Positions 18,870-27,505 of a DNA stretch of 64,000 bases are shown here, in pieces. This stretch comes from Acidobacterium sp. S8 (lineage in GTDB: Bacteria > Acidobacteriota > Terriglobia > Terriglobales > Acidobacteriaceae), in NCBI RefSeq assembly GCF_009765985.1, contig NZ_LMUM01000037.1, positions 425,433 through 489,432 of the forward strand. Direction: 5' to 3'. The notes beneath the pieces are model-generated. The model was not told the DNA's origin, ran no database searches, and worked only from the letters and a program-made list of their open reading frames with translations. The translations under genes and the position numbers were made by a program. The first letter of the stretch is position 1. Each line of letters opens with the position of its first letter.

Positions 18870-19814
18870 TCATCGAAAAATAGTCTTCTGCCAGCCGATT
18901 GTCCACGTAGTAAAGTCTGCGCCAATCGTGCCATATACGCCTTCGCTGTACGCAACTTTAATCGATTGGCTCGCTGGAAGCGGAATGGAAACAGTTCCGC
19001 CCAATCTGCTATTGTTTTCGCGATTCTTGTATGGTCCGTTGTTCATGGAGACGTCGCCGCCGTTGTACCAGGTCGAATCGAATGCGGCCCAAAGCCCGCG
19101 CCGAATCGTATAGCTTACGTGCGCCTGCAACGCGGTCACGGGCTGCTGCGTCCGGTTGACGTTCCCCGGATAGTACGAAGAGTTATCGGTGAAGAACCAG
19201 GTCCCGGCATAGAAATCCAGATCCACTTTTCTTACCGGATACGAGAATCCAATCTCCGGCTTGATGGACCAGCGGTTCGTCCCGATATTGATAAGCTTCG
19301 TAGCCCCGTACTGACCTGACGGCGCCTGTACAGTAAGGCTGGTACCGAGAATGTATCCGTGACGCTTGCGCGCGAACTCTTTCGCTGACATGGCAGGCGA
19401 GCCATGCAGGTTCACTGAATATCGCAGGCGCAGATCGCCCAGTCCCGACCGATACACTTTTCCCGATTGCGTACCGACATCGCCGGTCACATTTCCCCAG
19501 ACATAAGGCAATCCCGCAGAAAAAAGTGTCTGCCTGTGAAACAGGGCGAAGGTATGGCTGGCGGTAGCCACAGGTAAGTACAATTTCGCGCTTACATTCG
19601 TGATGGGAATCGAGGGATCGAATGTCACATCCCCGCTCGATCGTGCCATCACAACCCCTAGAAAAGTGATGCCGACCGGCGACGCTGCATAGGCTCGCGG
19701 TTCCAGATCCTGCGCCCAAACCCTCTCACTCGCTGTAAAAATCGTGAGCAAAAGCAACCAGGCCAATTTCCATTGCAAAGGGATACAGCCCCCAATCCCA
19801 ATAATGATCTGCAC
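18870..19814 (-). CDS. outer-membrane beta-barrel protein (MetA-pathway/transporter-like)
   Basis: A 314-residue exported protein with a signal peptide (core KLAWLLLLTIFTASERVWA) and repeated amphipathic strands such as SGLGDLRLRYSVNLHG, KPEIGFSYPVRKVDLDFYAG and SIKVAYSEGVYGTIGADF. It ends in FTTWTIGWQKTIFR. The pattern matches the phenol-degradation MetA-type outer-membrane family, thought to be passive channels. Starts with GTG at 19814. Convergent with the sulfatase gene, 22 bp apart. The transported substrate is unknown. Confidence 0.72.
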   Translation of the reverse strand: MQIIIGIGGCIPLQWKLAWLLLLTIFTASERVWAQDLEPRAYAASPVGITFLGVVMARSSGDVTFDPSIPITNVSAKLYLPVATASHTFALFHRQTLFSAGLPYVWGNVTGDVGTQSGKVYRSGLGDLRLRYSVNLHGSPAMSAKEFARKRHGYILGTSLTVQAPSGQYGATKLINIGTNRWSIKPEIGFSYPVRKVDLDFYAGTWFFTDNSSYYPGNVNRTQQPVTALQAHVSYTIRRGLWAAFDSTWYNGGDVSMNNGPYKNRENNSRLGGTVSIPLPASQSIKVAYSEGVYGTIGADFTTWTIGWQKTIFR

Positions 19815-19862
19815 TCAATGCACGTAATCATAACTGTTTGGGTCGCCGATCGTTACGCCGTT

Positions 19863-20144
19863 TTAATCGCCCTTCCTGGGCAGCGCCCCCGCAAGCAGCA
19901 GCGCACCCCCCGCCAGTCCAAGGTCAATCAGATATTTCGCTCCGCCCACATCTTCCGGATGCGCAATCAGTCGAGTCACCCACACCACCAGCCCAAAGAG
20001 CAGAATCAGAACCCCCAGCAATGTAGCCGCGAGTTTCACCTTCCTGTTCAGAAAAATGGTGATCCCCGCGATCGCCACAGCGGCTCCTGTCATGCAGGAC
20101 CAGAAAAGCTGCCCCGGCCAGGGATAAAGCATCTCCGCCATCAT
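19863..20144 (-). CDS. DoxX-like membrane protein, short (possibly N-terminally truncated)
   Basis: From the Met at 20144, about 93 residues with three hydrophobic segments: FWSCMTGAAVAIAGITIFL, LAATLLGVLILLFGLVVWV and YLIDLGLAGGALLLAGALP. The order matches the last three helices of DoxX-family membrane proteins. The frame is open further upstream to 20270 and includes DVEFTPGDRP, which resembles the loop before helix two, but no first helix is visible. It is therefore either a truncated gene or a remnant. Function of DoxX proteins is poorly defined. Confidence 0.55.
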   Translation of the reverse strand: MMAEMLYPWPGQLFWSCMTGAAVAIAGITIFLNRKVKLAATLLGVLILLFGLVVWVTRLIAHPEDVGGAKYLIDLGLAGGALLLAGALPRKGD

Positions 20145-20531
20145 TGGTCTATCGCCCGGTGTGAATTCCACATCATCAAAAATTTTATTTTGCGATGGTC
20201 GTCTATCTTGTCTTTCCGATGCATGGCAGCTCCTCCCGCCATACAACATTGAGTTCGGCCACTTGTCCAAGACTTTGCGTCTGGAAGGTAGCGAGCCGCG
20301 GCTAAAGGAGGGAAGTGGTGGTCCATCGGCGGACTCGATATTCTGCCGGCAAAACCCCCTCTCCTGTCGCGTGCAGACTCATAAACATGTCATATCTTTG
20401 CCCTTGACAGGCGCAGCTTGGGCTGAGTAGCATCCCCGCTCAGTAAACATTTACTGGAAGTTCTTCGCTGTTCTAACCCGGACTCGAATTCTGCTTTCGC
20501 AAGGGAAAGTAAATGCGATTACCTCTAAACT

Positions 20532-20580
20532 TCGGCGGATTCTCGCTCAGTATGACGACCGGCTAAGAAGAATCCGCCGA
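20532..20580. promoter_or_regulatory. long inverted repeat upstream of the TonB-dependent receptor gene
   Basis: TCGGCGGATTCT (20532-20543) and its exact complement AGAATCCGCCGA (20569-20580) are separated by 25 bases, ending about 100 bp before the receptor start. No T-run follows, so this is more likely a leader structure or operator than a terminator. The surrounding 20271-20679 has no gene I can support. Confidence 0.55.
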
Positions 20581-20679
20581 TAGGAAACAAATAAGAGACT
20601 CGTGGCAATGCAAGGCAAACGTTATCCCTGCTTCGCCACGTCCGCACCACCGCACCGCTCCACTTTCAGGAGGCTATAT

Positions 20680-23600
20680 ATGCAACGCAGGTTTTTGCTC
20701 TTCGTTAGCCTGATTTTTGCGACCCTTCTTATCGCTCCCTTCGCAAAATCTCAGGAGAACGCAACCATCACCGGAACGGTTACAGATGCCAGCAACGCCA
20801 TCGTTCCCAATGTTTCCATCTCCCTCACCAATCAAGCTACCGGACAGGTCAGGCAAAGCGTCACCAACGGATCGGGCATCTATAACTTCGCCAACGTCGG
20901 TATCGGCAACTTCACTCTCAGCGCCACCTACACGGGTTTCCAGGCTTACACCAAAACCAACATCGTCGTGAACACCGACCAGACCCTCAAGGAAGACATC
21001 AGTCTCGCGGTCGGCAGTGCCGGCCAAACGGTCACCGTTCAGGCTGACGCCCTTCAGGTCCAGACCGAAACAAATGAGCTGAGCAATCTCATCAGCGGCG
21101 CTCAGGTCACACAGCTCGCCACCAACGGACGCAACGTCACATCGCTTGCCGCTCTCGGCATGGGCAAATCCAATAACCTGCCTGCATTCGGCGGTGTCAA
21201 CGCGCTTACCTCCGCCAATGGCATCAGTTTTAACGGAACCCGCGTCAGCCACAACATCTACCTTCTCGATGGCGGTGAACTCAACGATCGCGGCTGCGGC
21301 GGCTGCTTCAGCTCTCTGCCATCCATCGACGCCCTCGCTGAGTTCCAGACACTCGACAGCAACTATGGTCCTGACTATGGCATCGGCTCCGGTGGAACCA
21401 TCCTCATGGTTATCAAATCGGGCACACGCGATTTCCACGGCGGGGTCTGGTACTTCAATCGCAACGAAGCTTACGACGCCAACAACTACTTCACCAATCT
21501 CGCCGGACAACAACGCCCTGAGTTTCGTCTCAATGAACCCGGCTTCAACATCGGCGGCCCGCTTTGGATTCCGCACCTCTACAACGAATCCCGCAAACGG
21601 ACCTTCTTCTTCGTAAACGAAGAATGGCGCAGGTTGATTCAGGGCAGTTCACCTTCAACTGTCAATACCATCGCCGCAAATAATTTTCCAACAGCCGGAC
21701 AGTCGTTGGCCTACACCGTGCCGGCGAATGGAACGGTTCCCATCGTTCCCGTTACCAGCGATCCCGCTAAGCTGGCGCTGTATGCGCAGGACGGTCTTAC
21801 TCCCGGTCAGCCGTTTCCCAACAACGTAATCCCGGCGAATCTTATCGATCCCAACGCTGTGCTCGAAATCAACGCCGGCACATTTCCTAAGCCGAATCTC
21901 GGCACCAGCCAGTACATCTCGTCCATTCCGCAGCCGACCAATGTTCGTGAAGATGTAGTGCGTATCGATCACGCCATCAGCGGTAAATATCAGCTTATGG
22001 GTCACTATCTGCATGATGCGGTCACGCAGACCTACTATCCGCCGCTTTGGGGAGACAGTACCTATCCAACCGTAGGTACCTCGATGCTGAATCCATCCTG
22101 GTCTGCAACCATTAAACTTACGCAGACTTTCTCGCCAACACTGCTCAACGAAACAGCATTCCTCTATAGCGGTAACACCATTCATCTCGATCCAGTCGGC
22201 GTCTCGGCGCAGCCGGATGGATGGTCGGCTACCAGCTTCTTCCCGCTGGCCAACAATGTCGGCAGCCGTATGCCGGAAATCCAGCTGCAAGGGCCTTACA
22301 GCACCACGTGGAGTTCCAGCTATTTCCCCTGGAAAAACTCCTATGAAGGCTACGAGACCAGAGATGATCTCTCATGGACAAAAGGCAAACACCAGTTCAA
22401 GTTCGGCTTCAGCTACCTTCACGATCCTAAGAACCAGCAATTACAGGCCAATACGCAGGGCACTGCAGTCTTCTCTCAAAGCACCTTTTCCGGCGACTCT
22501 TACGTCAATTTCCTTCTCGGTGATGCGGCCAGTTTTACTCAATTGCAGTTCCTGGCAGGGAAGCATTGGGTCAATAACAACTATGGTTCCTATTTCAATG
22601 ACAACTGGCACATCATCCCGCAGCTAACCCTCAACCTCGGACTTCGCTTCGATGGTCTGCCGCATGCCTACGAGCGATTCAACCAGTTTGCCAATTTCGT
22701 GCCCGCCTACTACGACACGACGGCAGGGAATCCAGTCGCCGCCGATGGCACACTCGATCCCGCCTCGCTCACAAACTTCGGCGGACAGCCTTTCTACCTC
22801 AACGGTATCCGCGAAGCCGGAGTCAACGGCTTTCCCCGCGGTGTCGTTCAGAACAAATACAACACCTGGCAGCCGCGAGTCGGCTTCGCCTATGACGTCA
22901 AGGGAGACGGCAGGACTGTTGTCCGTGGCGGCTTTGGTATGTTCTTTGAGCGCGTACAAGGCAACGATGTATACAACGCAGCCTTGAATCCGCCCTTTGC
23001 CTACCAGCCTTCGGCCAACAACGTCTATTTCTCCAACCCGAATACCAGCGCGCAAACCGGAATCACTACATCGCAGACCTTTCCATCGACGCTTACCAAC
23101 CTTCAATACAAGTACGCGCCGCCTGGAACTGCGATGTTCAGCCTCGGAGTACAGCGCCAGATCGCGCCATCCGTCGTCGCTATCGTGCAGTATGCCGGCT
23201 CCTTAGGCTGGCTCCAGAGCGATGTCCGGCAGGTGAATTCGTTGCCGCTGACCAGCGTCGATCCTGCCGATCCATCGAATCCTTATTACGACAGGCAAGG
23301 TGTCGCGGGACAACTGAAAGACGCCAGCGGAAATCCGATACCCTCCTTCAATGCCAACCGCTATCGAATCTATCCCGGTTACAGCACCATCAATCAGGAG
23401 GAAAACGAAAGCAACTTCAACTACCATTCGCTGCAGGCAGGTCTCCGTATGGAGAACCGGCATGGATTGACGTTGCAGCTTGCCTATACCTGGTCCCATG
23501 CTATCGATCAGGTAACCGGCGATCTCAGCGGCGTCTCCAATCCGTTCAACCTCGATTACGATCGCGGCTCGGGCGCCCTCGACCGTCGTCACATCTTCAA

Positions 23601-24135
23601 CGCCAACTACATCTACACGCTTCCATTTTTCCTGCATAGCTCGAGCTTCTTCGAGCGCGCCGTGCTGGGAGGCTGGGTCTTTTCCGGTATCACCGTGGCG
23701 CAATCAGGAACTCCGCAGCGCGTCGCCTACACCGGCGCAGACACCCTCGGTCTCGGCGGCGGCACTTCCAACCGCTCGAACCTGGTGGCCAAGGTTTCCT
23801 ACCCCAAACACCGCCTTGGATGGTTCAGCACAAGCTCCTTCGCCAACCCACTTGCTCCCTGGGCTGGAGGAACCACGCAGGGCTTCGGCAATTCTGGCAA
23901 AGACGCCGTCGTGCTGCCCGGACTCTTCAACTTCAACATGTCCCTTTTCAAAAACATTCCGCTCACTTCAAGCGAAACTGGCCCCAAGCTCGAACTACGC
24001 TTTGAATCCTTCAACACTTTCAACCACACGCAATTTAACGGCGTCGACGGAAACTCCGGCGACGGAAACTTCGGCCAGGTCACCTCAACCTACGACCCAA
24101 GAACTCTGCAGCTGGGCGCAAAAATCCAGTTTTAA
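20680..24135 (+). CDS. Oar-like TonB-dependent receptor with carboxypeptidase-regulatory domain
   Basis: Large outer-membrane protein (about 1151 residues), of the type expanded in Acidobacteria. It has a signal peptide (MQRRFLLFVSLIFATLLIA), a carboxypeptidase-regulatory-like beta-sandwich (ATITGTVTDASNAIVPNVSI), a plug domain (region around NGRNVTSLAALGMG and SFNGTRVSHNIYLLDG), and a long beta-barrel ending LQLGAKIQF with the terminal Phe needed for BAM insertion. It would import or bind a large substrate, probably a saccharide or peptide, using TonB energy. The start at 20680 is fixed by AGGAGG six bases upstream; an in-frame ATG at 20602 lacks a signal peptide. A strong hairpin follows the stop. 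No SusD-like partner is adjacent. Confidence 0.92.
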   Translation: MQRRFLLFVSLIFATLLIAPFAKSQENATITGTVTDASNAIVPNVSISLTNQATGQVRQSVTNGSGIYNFANVGIGNFTLSATYTGFQAYTKTNIVVNTDQTLKEDISLAVGSAGQTVTVQADALQVQTETNELSNLISGAQVTQLATNGRNVTSLAALGMGKSNNLPAFGGVNALTSANGISFNGTRVSHNIYLLDGGELNDRGCGGCFSSLPSIDALAEFQTLDSNYGPDYGIGSGGTILMVIKSGTRDFHGGVWYFNRNEAYDANNYFTNLAGQQRPEFRLNEPGFNIGGPLWIPHLYNESRKRTFFFVNEEWRRLIQGSSPSTVNTIAANNFPTAGQSLAYTVPANGTVPIVPVTSDPAKLALYAQDGLTPGQPFPNNVIPANLIDPNAVLEINAGTFPKPNLGTSQYISSIPQPTNVREDVVRIDHAISGKYQLMGHYLHDAVTQTYYPPLWGDSTYPTVGTSMLNPSWSATIKLTQTFSPTLLNETAFLYSGNTIHLDPVGVSAQPDGWSATSFFPLANNVGSRMPEIQLQGPYSTTWSSSYFPWKNSYEGYETRDDLSWTKGKHQFKFGFSYLHDPKNQQLQANTQGTAVFSQSTFSGDSYVNFLLGDAASFTQLQFLAGKHWVNNNYGSYFNDNWHIIPQLTLNLGLRFDGLPHAYERFNQFANFVPAYYDTTAGNPVAADGTLDPASLTNFGGQPFYLNGIREAGVNGFPRGVVQNKYNTWQPRVGFAYDVKGDGRTVVRGGFGMFFERVQGNDVYNAALNPPFAYQPSANNVYFSNPNTSAQTGITTSQTFPSTLTNLQYKYAPPGTAMFSLGVQRQIAPSVVAIVQYAGSLGWLQSDVRQVNSLPLTSVDPADPSNPYYDRQGVAGQLKDASGNPIPSFNANRYRIYPGYSTINQEENESNFNYHSLQAGLRMENRHGLTLQLAYTWSHAIDQVTGDLSGVSNPFNLDYDRGSGALDRRHIFNANYIYTLPFFLHSSSFFERAVLGGWVFSGITVAQSGTPQRVAYTGADTLGLGGGTSNRSNLVAKVSYPKHRLGWFSTSSFANPLAPWAGGTTQGFGNSGKDAVVLPGLFNFNMSLFKNIPLTSSETGPKLELRFESFNTFNHTQFNGVDGNSGDGNFGQVTSTYDPRTLQLGAKIQF

Positions 24136-24147
24136 GTGCAGGGAAAA

Positions 24148-24182
24148 TGCAGCTTTGAGCCAGATAAAGGCTCAAAGCTGCA
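24148..24182 (+). terminator. terminator-like hairpin after the receptor gene
   Basis: A perfect 14-pair stem, TGCAGCTTTGAGCC with GGCTCAAAGCTGCA, around a seven-base loop AGATAAA, 12 bases after the receptor stop. There is no T-run, so it may be a Rho-type or mRNA-stabilising 3' structure. Confidence 0.65.
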
Positions 24183-24266
24183 ACCAAACCGCGCGTTAAA
24201 GGCACCAAAAATTACGACTCCTATGAAGGAGGGAAGCTCAACCAATCTCGCGCCACAAGGACGCCC

Positions 24267-24372
24267 GGGTGCCCCATTCTGAGCCGCAGGCGAAGGGTGG
24301 GAGAGCATTCCTTCTACACCCGAAAGTCCAGCAAGATAAAAACGTTGTCATCCTGAGCGAAGCGAAGGACCT
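24267..24372. repeat. intergenic repeat region
   Basis: GGGTGCCCCATTCTGA (24267-24282) occurs again as its exact reverse complement at 43313-43328. About 65 bp later, GTCATCCTGAGCGAAGCGAA begins at 24347, a phrase I recall as a frequent intergenic repeat in acidobacterial genomes (not checked here). The entire 24183-24618 spacer holds no gene. An inverted pair CAATGGTT/AACCATTG lies at 24556-24563 and 24580-24587. Confidence 0.6.
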
Positions 24373-24618
24373 CCACCAAGTTGCGCGCGACAGAAATACC
24401 TCAAAGCAAACGACACGAATATCTTGTCAAGTGCTAAATAGCTAATAATTCGCCTAACATATCCAAAATCAGGACCTTACGGGTTCGTTAAATTGTCAGA
24501 AGATCTAGCAAAATCAGCTATCTAGGGACCCAATTACCATGGGCATGTATTCATCCAATGGTTGAAAAGAACTAATCTAAACCATTGATAATAAACGATA
24601 TCTGTGTGGGTAAATAGT

Positions 24619-24671
24619 CTAAGTTGCTGAAAACAAAGAATCTCCGTACAAAATAGGGGAGGGGGTGGTAA
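24619..24671 (-). repeat. GTTTTCA-TTAG / G-rich intergenic repeat, copy A
   Basis: On the minus strand 24619-24634 reads GTTTTCAGCAACTTAG, matching two copies near 43.0 kb at 11 or more of 16 positions (GTTTTCA, five variable bases, TTAG). A G-run GGGGAGGGGG (24656-24665) sits where copy B has the complementary C-run. It ends 16 bp before the hpnA start. Confidence 0.6.
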
Positions 24672-24687
24672 CCTCCCCTAGAGCAGA

Positions 24688-25695
24688 ATGAAAGTCTTCG
24701 TCACAGGTGCCACCGGCTTCGTCGGCAGTCATGTAGCAAAAGTCCTTGCCAGCCAGGGAGCAGACCTCCGTCTCCTCGTCCGTAAAACCAGCAATCTCGC
24801 CAACTTCGCCGGAATGCCGGCGCCATCGTCGATGACCACAATCACCGGCGATCTGCTCGATCCCGAATCGCTCCGCCTTGGCATCCGCGACTGCGATTAT
24901 GTCTTCCACGTCGCCGCCGACTATCGCCTCTGGGTACGCGATCCGAAGCAGATGTACGCCATCAACGTCGACGGCACCCGCGAGCTGCTCCGTATTGCCC
25001 GCGAAGAGGGAATAAAACGCGTCATTTACACCTCAAGCGTGGCTACCATGGGCTTCAAAACCGATGGGACCATCGTCGATGAGAACACGCCTGTATCCCT
25101 CTCCGATATGGTCGGCCACTACAAACGATCGAAGTTCCTTGCCGAACAGGAGGCGCTCAAAGCCGCCTACGACGGTCAGGAAGTGATGATCCTGAATCCC
25201 ACCACCCCTATCGGCCCTGGAGACATCAAACCCACCCCGACAGGCCGCATCGTCGTCGACTTCCTGAACAAGAAATTCCCCGCCTACGTCGATACAGGCC
25301 TCAATCTTGTTGATGTGGAAGAGGTTGCGCGCACTCACGTAGCTGCCACTGAAAAAGGAACGCCGGGAGAGCGCTATATCCTAGGCGGCGAAAATCTTAC
25401 CCTTAAGCAAATCCTCGATAAGATGTCGGCAATCACCGGATTGCCATCGCCAACCATGCAGGTGCCGAATGCCGTTGCCATGGCCTTCGCCTTCTTCGAC
25501 GAAATCATCACCGGTCGTATATTAGGCAAAGAACCGCGCGCGACCGTAGAAGCGGTCCGCATGGGCAAAAAGAAAATGTTCGCCTCCTCCGCAAAAGCCG
25601 TCCGCGATCTTGAATTCCGGCTGGTCCCGGTCTACCCCGCGCTCCGCGCAGCCATCGATTGGTTCCGTGCCAACGGATACGCCCCCAAGTCATGA
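24688..25695 (+). CDS. hpnA: hopanoid-associated sugar epimerase HpnA
   Basis: Extended short-chain dehydrogenase/epimerase of 335 residues, commonly found in hopanoid clusters and thought to act on the side-chain sugar or polar head group. The Rossmann motif TGATGFVGSHV is at the N-terminus. YTSSVATMG gives the catalytic Ser region and HYKRSKFLAE the Tyr-x3-Lys pair. The later segments LNLVDVEEVARTHVAA and GERYILGGENLTLKQIL are typical of HpnA. First gene of a plus-strand hopanoid operon; its stop overlaps the hpnG start (ATGA). The exact reaction of HpnA is not established. Confidence 0.9.
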   Translation: MKVFVTGATGFVGSHVAKVLASQGADLRLLVRKTSNLANFAGMPAPSSMTTITGDLLDPESLRLGIRDCDYVFHVAADYRLWVRDPKQMYAINVDGTRELLRIAREEGIKRVIYTSSVATMGFKTDGTIVDENTPVSLSDMVGHYKRSKFLAEQEALKAAYDGQEVMILNPTTPIGPGDIKPTPTGRIVVDFLNKKFPAYVDTGLNLVDVEEVARTHVAATEKGTPGERYILGGENLTLKQILDKMSAITGLPSPTMQVPNAVAMAFAFFDEIITGRILGKEPRATVEAVRMGKKKMFASSAKAVRDLEFRLVPVYPALRAAIDWFRANGYAPKS

Positions 25696-26360
25696 AAAAA
25701 ATAGGCATCATCGCAGCCCTCGCGGGAGAATTGAAGCCCCTGGTCAAAGGCTGGCAGCAGCGGGAAAAGTTTTATTTCGGCCGTATCGGCGAAACCGACT
25801 GCATCGCTATCGCCGGCGGCATCGGAGCCGAAGCCGCAAGCCGTGCCTGCGAGCAAGTATTGGCCGAAGGCGGAATCGAAGCACTGGTCTCCTACGGCTG
25901 GGCCGGATCGCTTTCCTGCGGAATCAAACCCCCGTCGGCCGTCGCCATCTACGACATCATCGACAGTCGCACCGGCGACCGCTTCGTCACCGAGCTTCCC
26001 TCAGGCCACCGCCTGGTCACGCTGGACCATGTTGCCCGTCCCGAAGAGAAGCGCCAAATCGCGCAAGAGTATCAGGCTCCGCTGGTCGATATGGAAGCAG
26101 CCGCCGTAGCCCGTGTCGCTGCAGCGCGAAATATTGCCTTCTATTGTTTCAAAGGGGTCTCAGACGGAGCCAACGATAAGTTGCCGGATTTCAACCCTTT
26201 TCTGGGCAAAGATGGCCAGTTGAAGATGTCCGCATTCATCGGCTACGCTTTGCTGCATCCCAGCTATTGGTCCGCGCTGAAGCAGCTAGGTAAACAAAGC
26301 CAGTCAGCAGCCCTCAACCTGGAGACCATAATCACCCAATCTCTGGGTAAGACGCTGTAA
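25692..26360 (+). CDS. hpnG: hopanoid-associated phosphorylase HpnG
   Basis: Nucleoside-phosphorylase-like protein of about 222 residues. HpnG is known to remove adenine from adenosylhopane, leading to ribosylhopane, the precursor of bacteriohopanetetrol. It begins IGIIAALAGELKPLVKGW; GGIGAEAASRACEQVL, YGWAGSLSCGIKP and the purine-binding VDMEAAAVARVAA follow, with the late FKGVSDGAND. The start ATG at 25692 overlaps the hpnA stop by four bases; the preceding codons in this frame lie within hpnA. Two alcohol dehydrogenase genes follow directly. Confidence 0.88.
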   Translation: MKKIGIIAALAGELKPLVKGWQQREKFYFGRIGETDCIAIAGGIGAEAASRACEQVLAEGGIEALVSYGWAGSLSCGIKPPSAVAIYDIIDSRTGDRFVTELPSGHRLVTLDHVARPEEKRQIAQEYQAPLVDMEAAAVARVAAARNIAFYCFKGVSDGANDKLPDFNPFLGKDGQLKMSAFIGYALLHPSYWSALKQLGKQSQSAALNLETIITQSLGKTL

Positions 26361-26377
26361 TCTAGTAGTAACAGTCT

Positions 26378-27499
26378 ATGGCGACAGCAACCAGCAATGC
26401 GCCCGCTCCGGCCGGCGAAAGAATACCAGCCACGATGCAGGCAGCCGTATATCGCGCCGTCAACGATGTTCGTGTCGAAACTGTCCCGGTCCCTGAAATC
26501 GGACCAGGTGAAGTTCTTATCCGCGTCCATTCCTGCGGCATCTGTGGAACGGATCTAAAAAAAATTCACACCGGCTCACACTCGGCCCCGCGCATCTTCG
26601 GCCACGAGACGGCTGGCACTATCGTCAAAATCGGGGACGGCGTAGATAACTTCGCGGTCGGCGACCGCGTCATGGTCTTCCACCACATCCCATGCGGCAA
26701 ATGCTACTACTGCCGCAAGAAGACCTTTGCTCAGTGCGAAACCTACAAAAAAGTCGGCTGCACCGCCGGATTTGAGCCTTCCGGCGGCGGTTTTGCTGAA
26801 TATGTTCGCGTCATGGACTGGATTGTCAGCACCGGCGGCGTGGTCCGTATCCCCGACGGCGTGCCTTTTGAACAGGCGGCATTCGTCGAGCCGGTCAATA
26901 CCTGCCTCAAGGCCATCAAGAATCTCGATCTCGCGCCGGATGAAACCGTACTGGTCATTGGCCAGGGTTCGATCGGCATCCTGCTGGCGGCGCTGGCAGC
27001 GCGCACGGGAGCAAAAGTGCTCACCTCGGATCTGTACACCGAGCGGCACGCCATTGCTGCTGGTTTCGGTCTGACGCACCCCATTGATGCGGGAAACGAG
27101 AGTGTCGTCGAAGTCGCGAAACGTGAGTCGGAAGGACGAGGCGCAGACGCCGTGATCCTGGCCGTCGGCGGCAACGCTCTTATCCGTACCGCGATGGACG
27201 CAGCCAGACCTGGTGGCCGGGTGCTACTCTTCGCGCAGACCCAGCACGGCGAAGCCTTCATAGATCCGGCAGCCGTATGCATGGACGAAAAGACGCTCAT
27301 GGGCTCTTACAGTGCCTCGGTCGAGATTCAGGATGAGGGTGCGAGTCTGGTTTTCAACGGCTATAAGACCGGATTTGACCTGACGCAGCTGATTTCCCAC
27401 CGATTCCCGCTGGAACAGGCGGTGGAAGCGATTGAAGTCGCGTCCAACCCCACAGCGGCTTCAATGAAGATCTTTATTCAGCCTGATCTGAGAAAATAG
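26378..27499 (+). CDS. zinc-dependent alcohol dehydrogenase, in hopanoid operon (first of two)
   Basis: Medium-chain dehydrogenase/reductase, 373 residues. Catalytic-zinc ligands lie in CGICGTDLKK and FGHETAGTIV. The structural-zinc set is PCGKCYYCRKKTFAQC (C-x2-C-x2-C-x7-C). A Rossmann segment (VLVIGQGSIGILLAAL) binds NAD(P). It resembles sorbitol/threonine-type dehydrogenases. An ATG at 26435 could be the true start, since the first 19 residues (Ala/Thr/Pro rich) are poorly conserved in such enzymes. Placed between hpnG and hpnC with short gaps, it is probably cotranscribed. I infer, without proof, a role in reducing the hopanoid side chain. Confidence 0.88.
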   Translation: MATATSNAPAPAGERIPATMQAAVYRAVNDVRVETVPVPEIGPGEVLIRVHSCGICGTDLKKIHTGSHSAPRIFGHETAGTIVKIGDGVDNFAVGDRVMVFHHIPCGKCYYCRKKTFAQCETYKKVGCTAGFEPSGGGFAEYVRVMDWIVSTGGVVRIPDGVPFEQAAFVEPVNTCLKAIKNLDLAPDETVLVIGQGSIGILLAALAARTGAKVLTSDLYTERHAIAAGFGLTHPIDAGNESVVEVAKRESEGRGADAVILAVGGNALIRTAMDAARPGGRVLLFAQTQHGEAFIDPAAVCMDEKTLMGSYSASVEIQDEGASLVFNGYKTGFDLTQLISHRFPLEQAVEAIEVASNPTAASMKIFIQPDLRK

Positions 27500-27505
27500 A
27501 AAGTT

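Noticed and set aside
20674-21576. Minus-strand open frame of 300 codons under the receptor gene
   Set aside because: Shadow of the TonB-dependent receptor; composition is Val/Glu/Gly rich without a domain.
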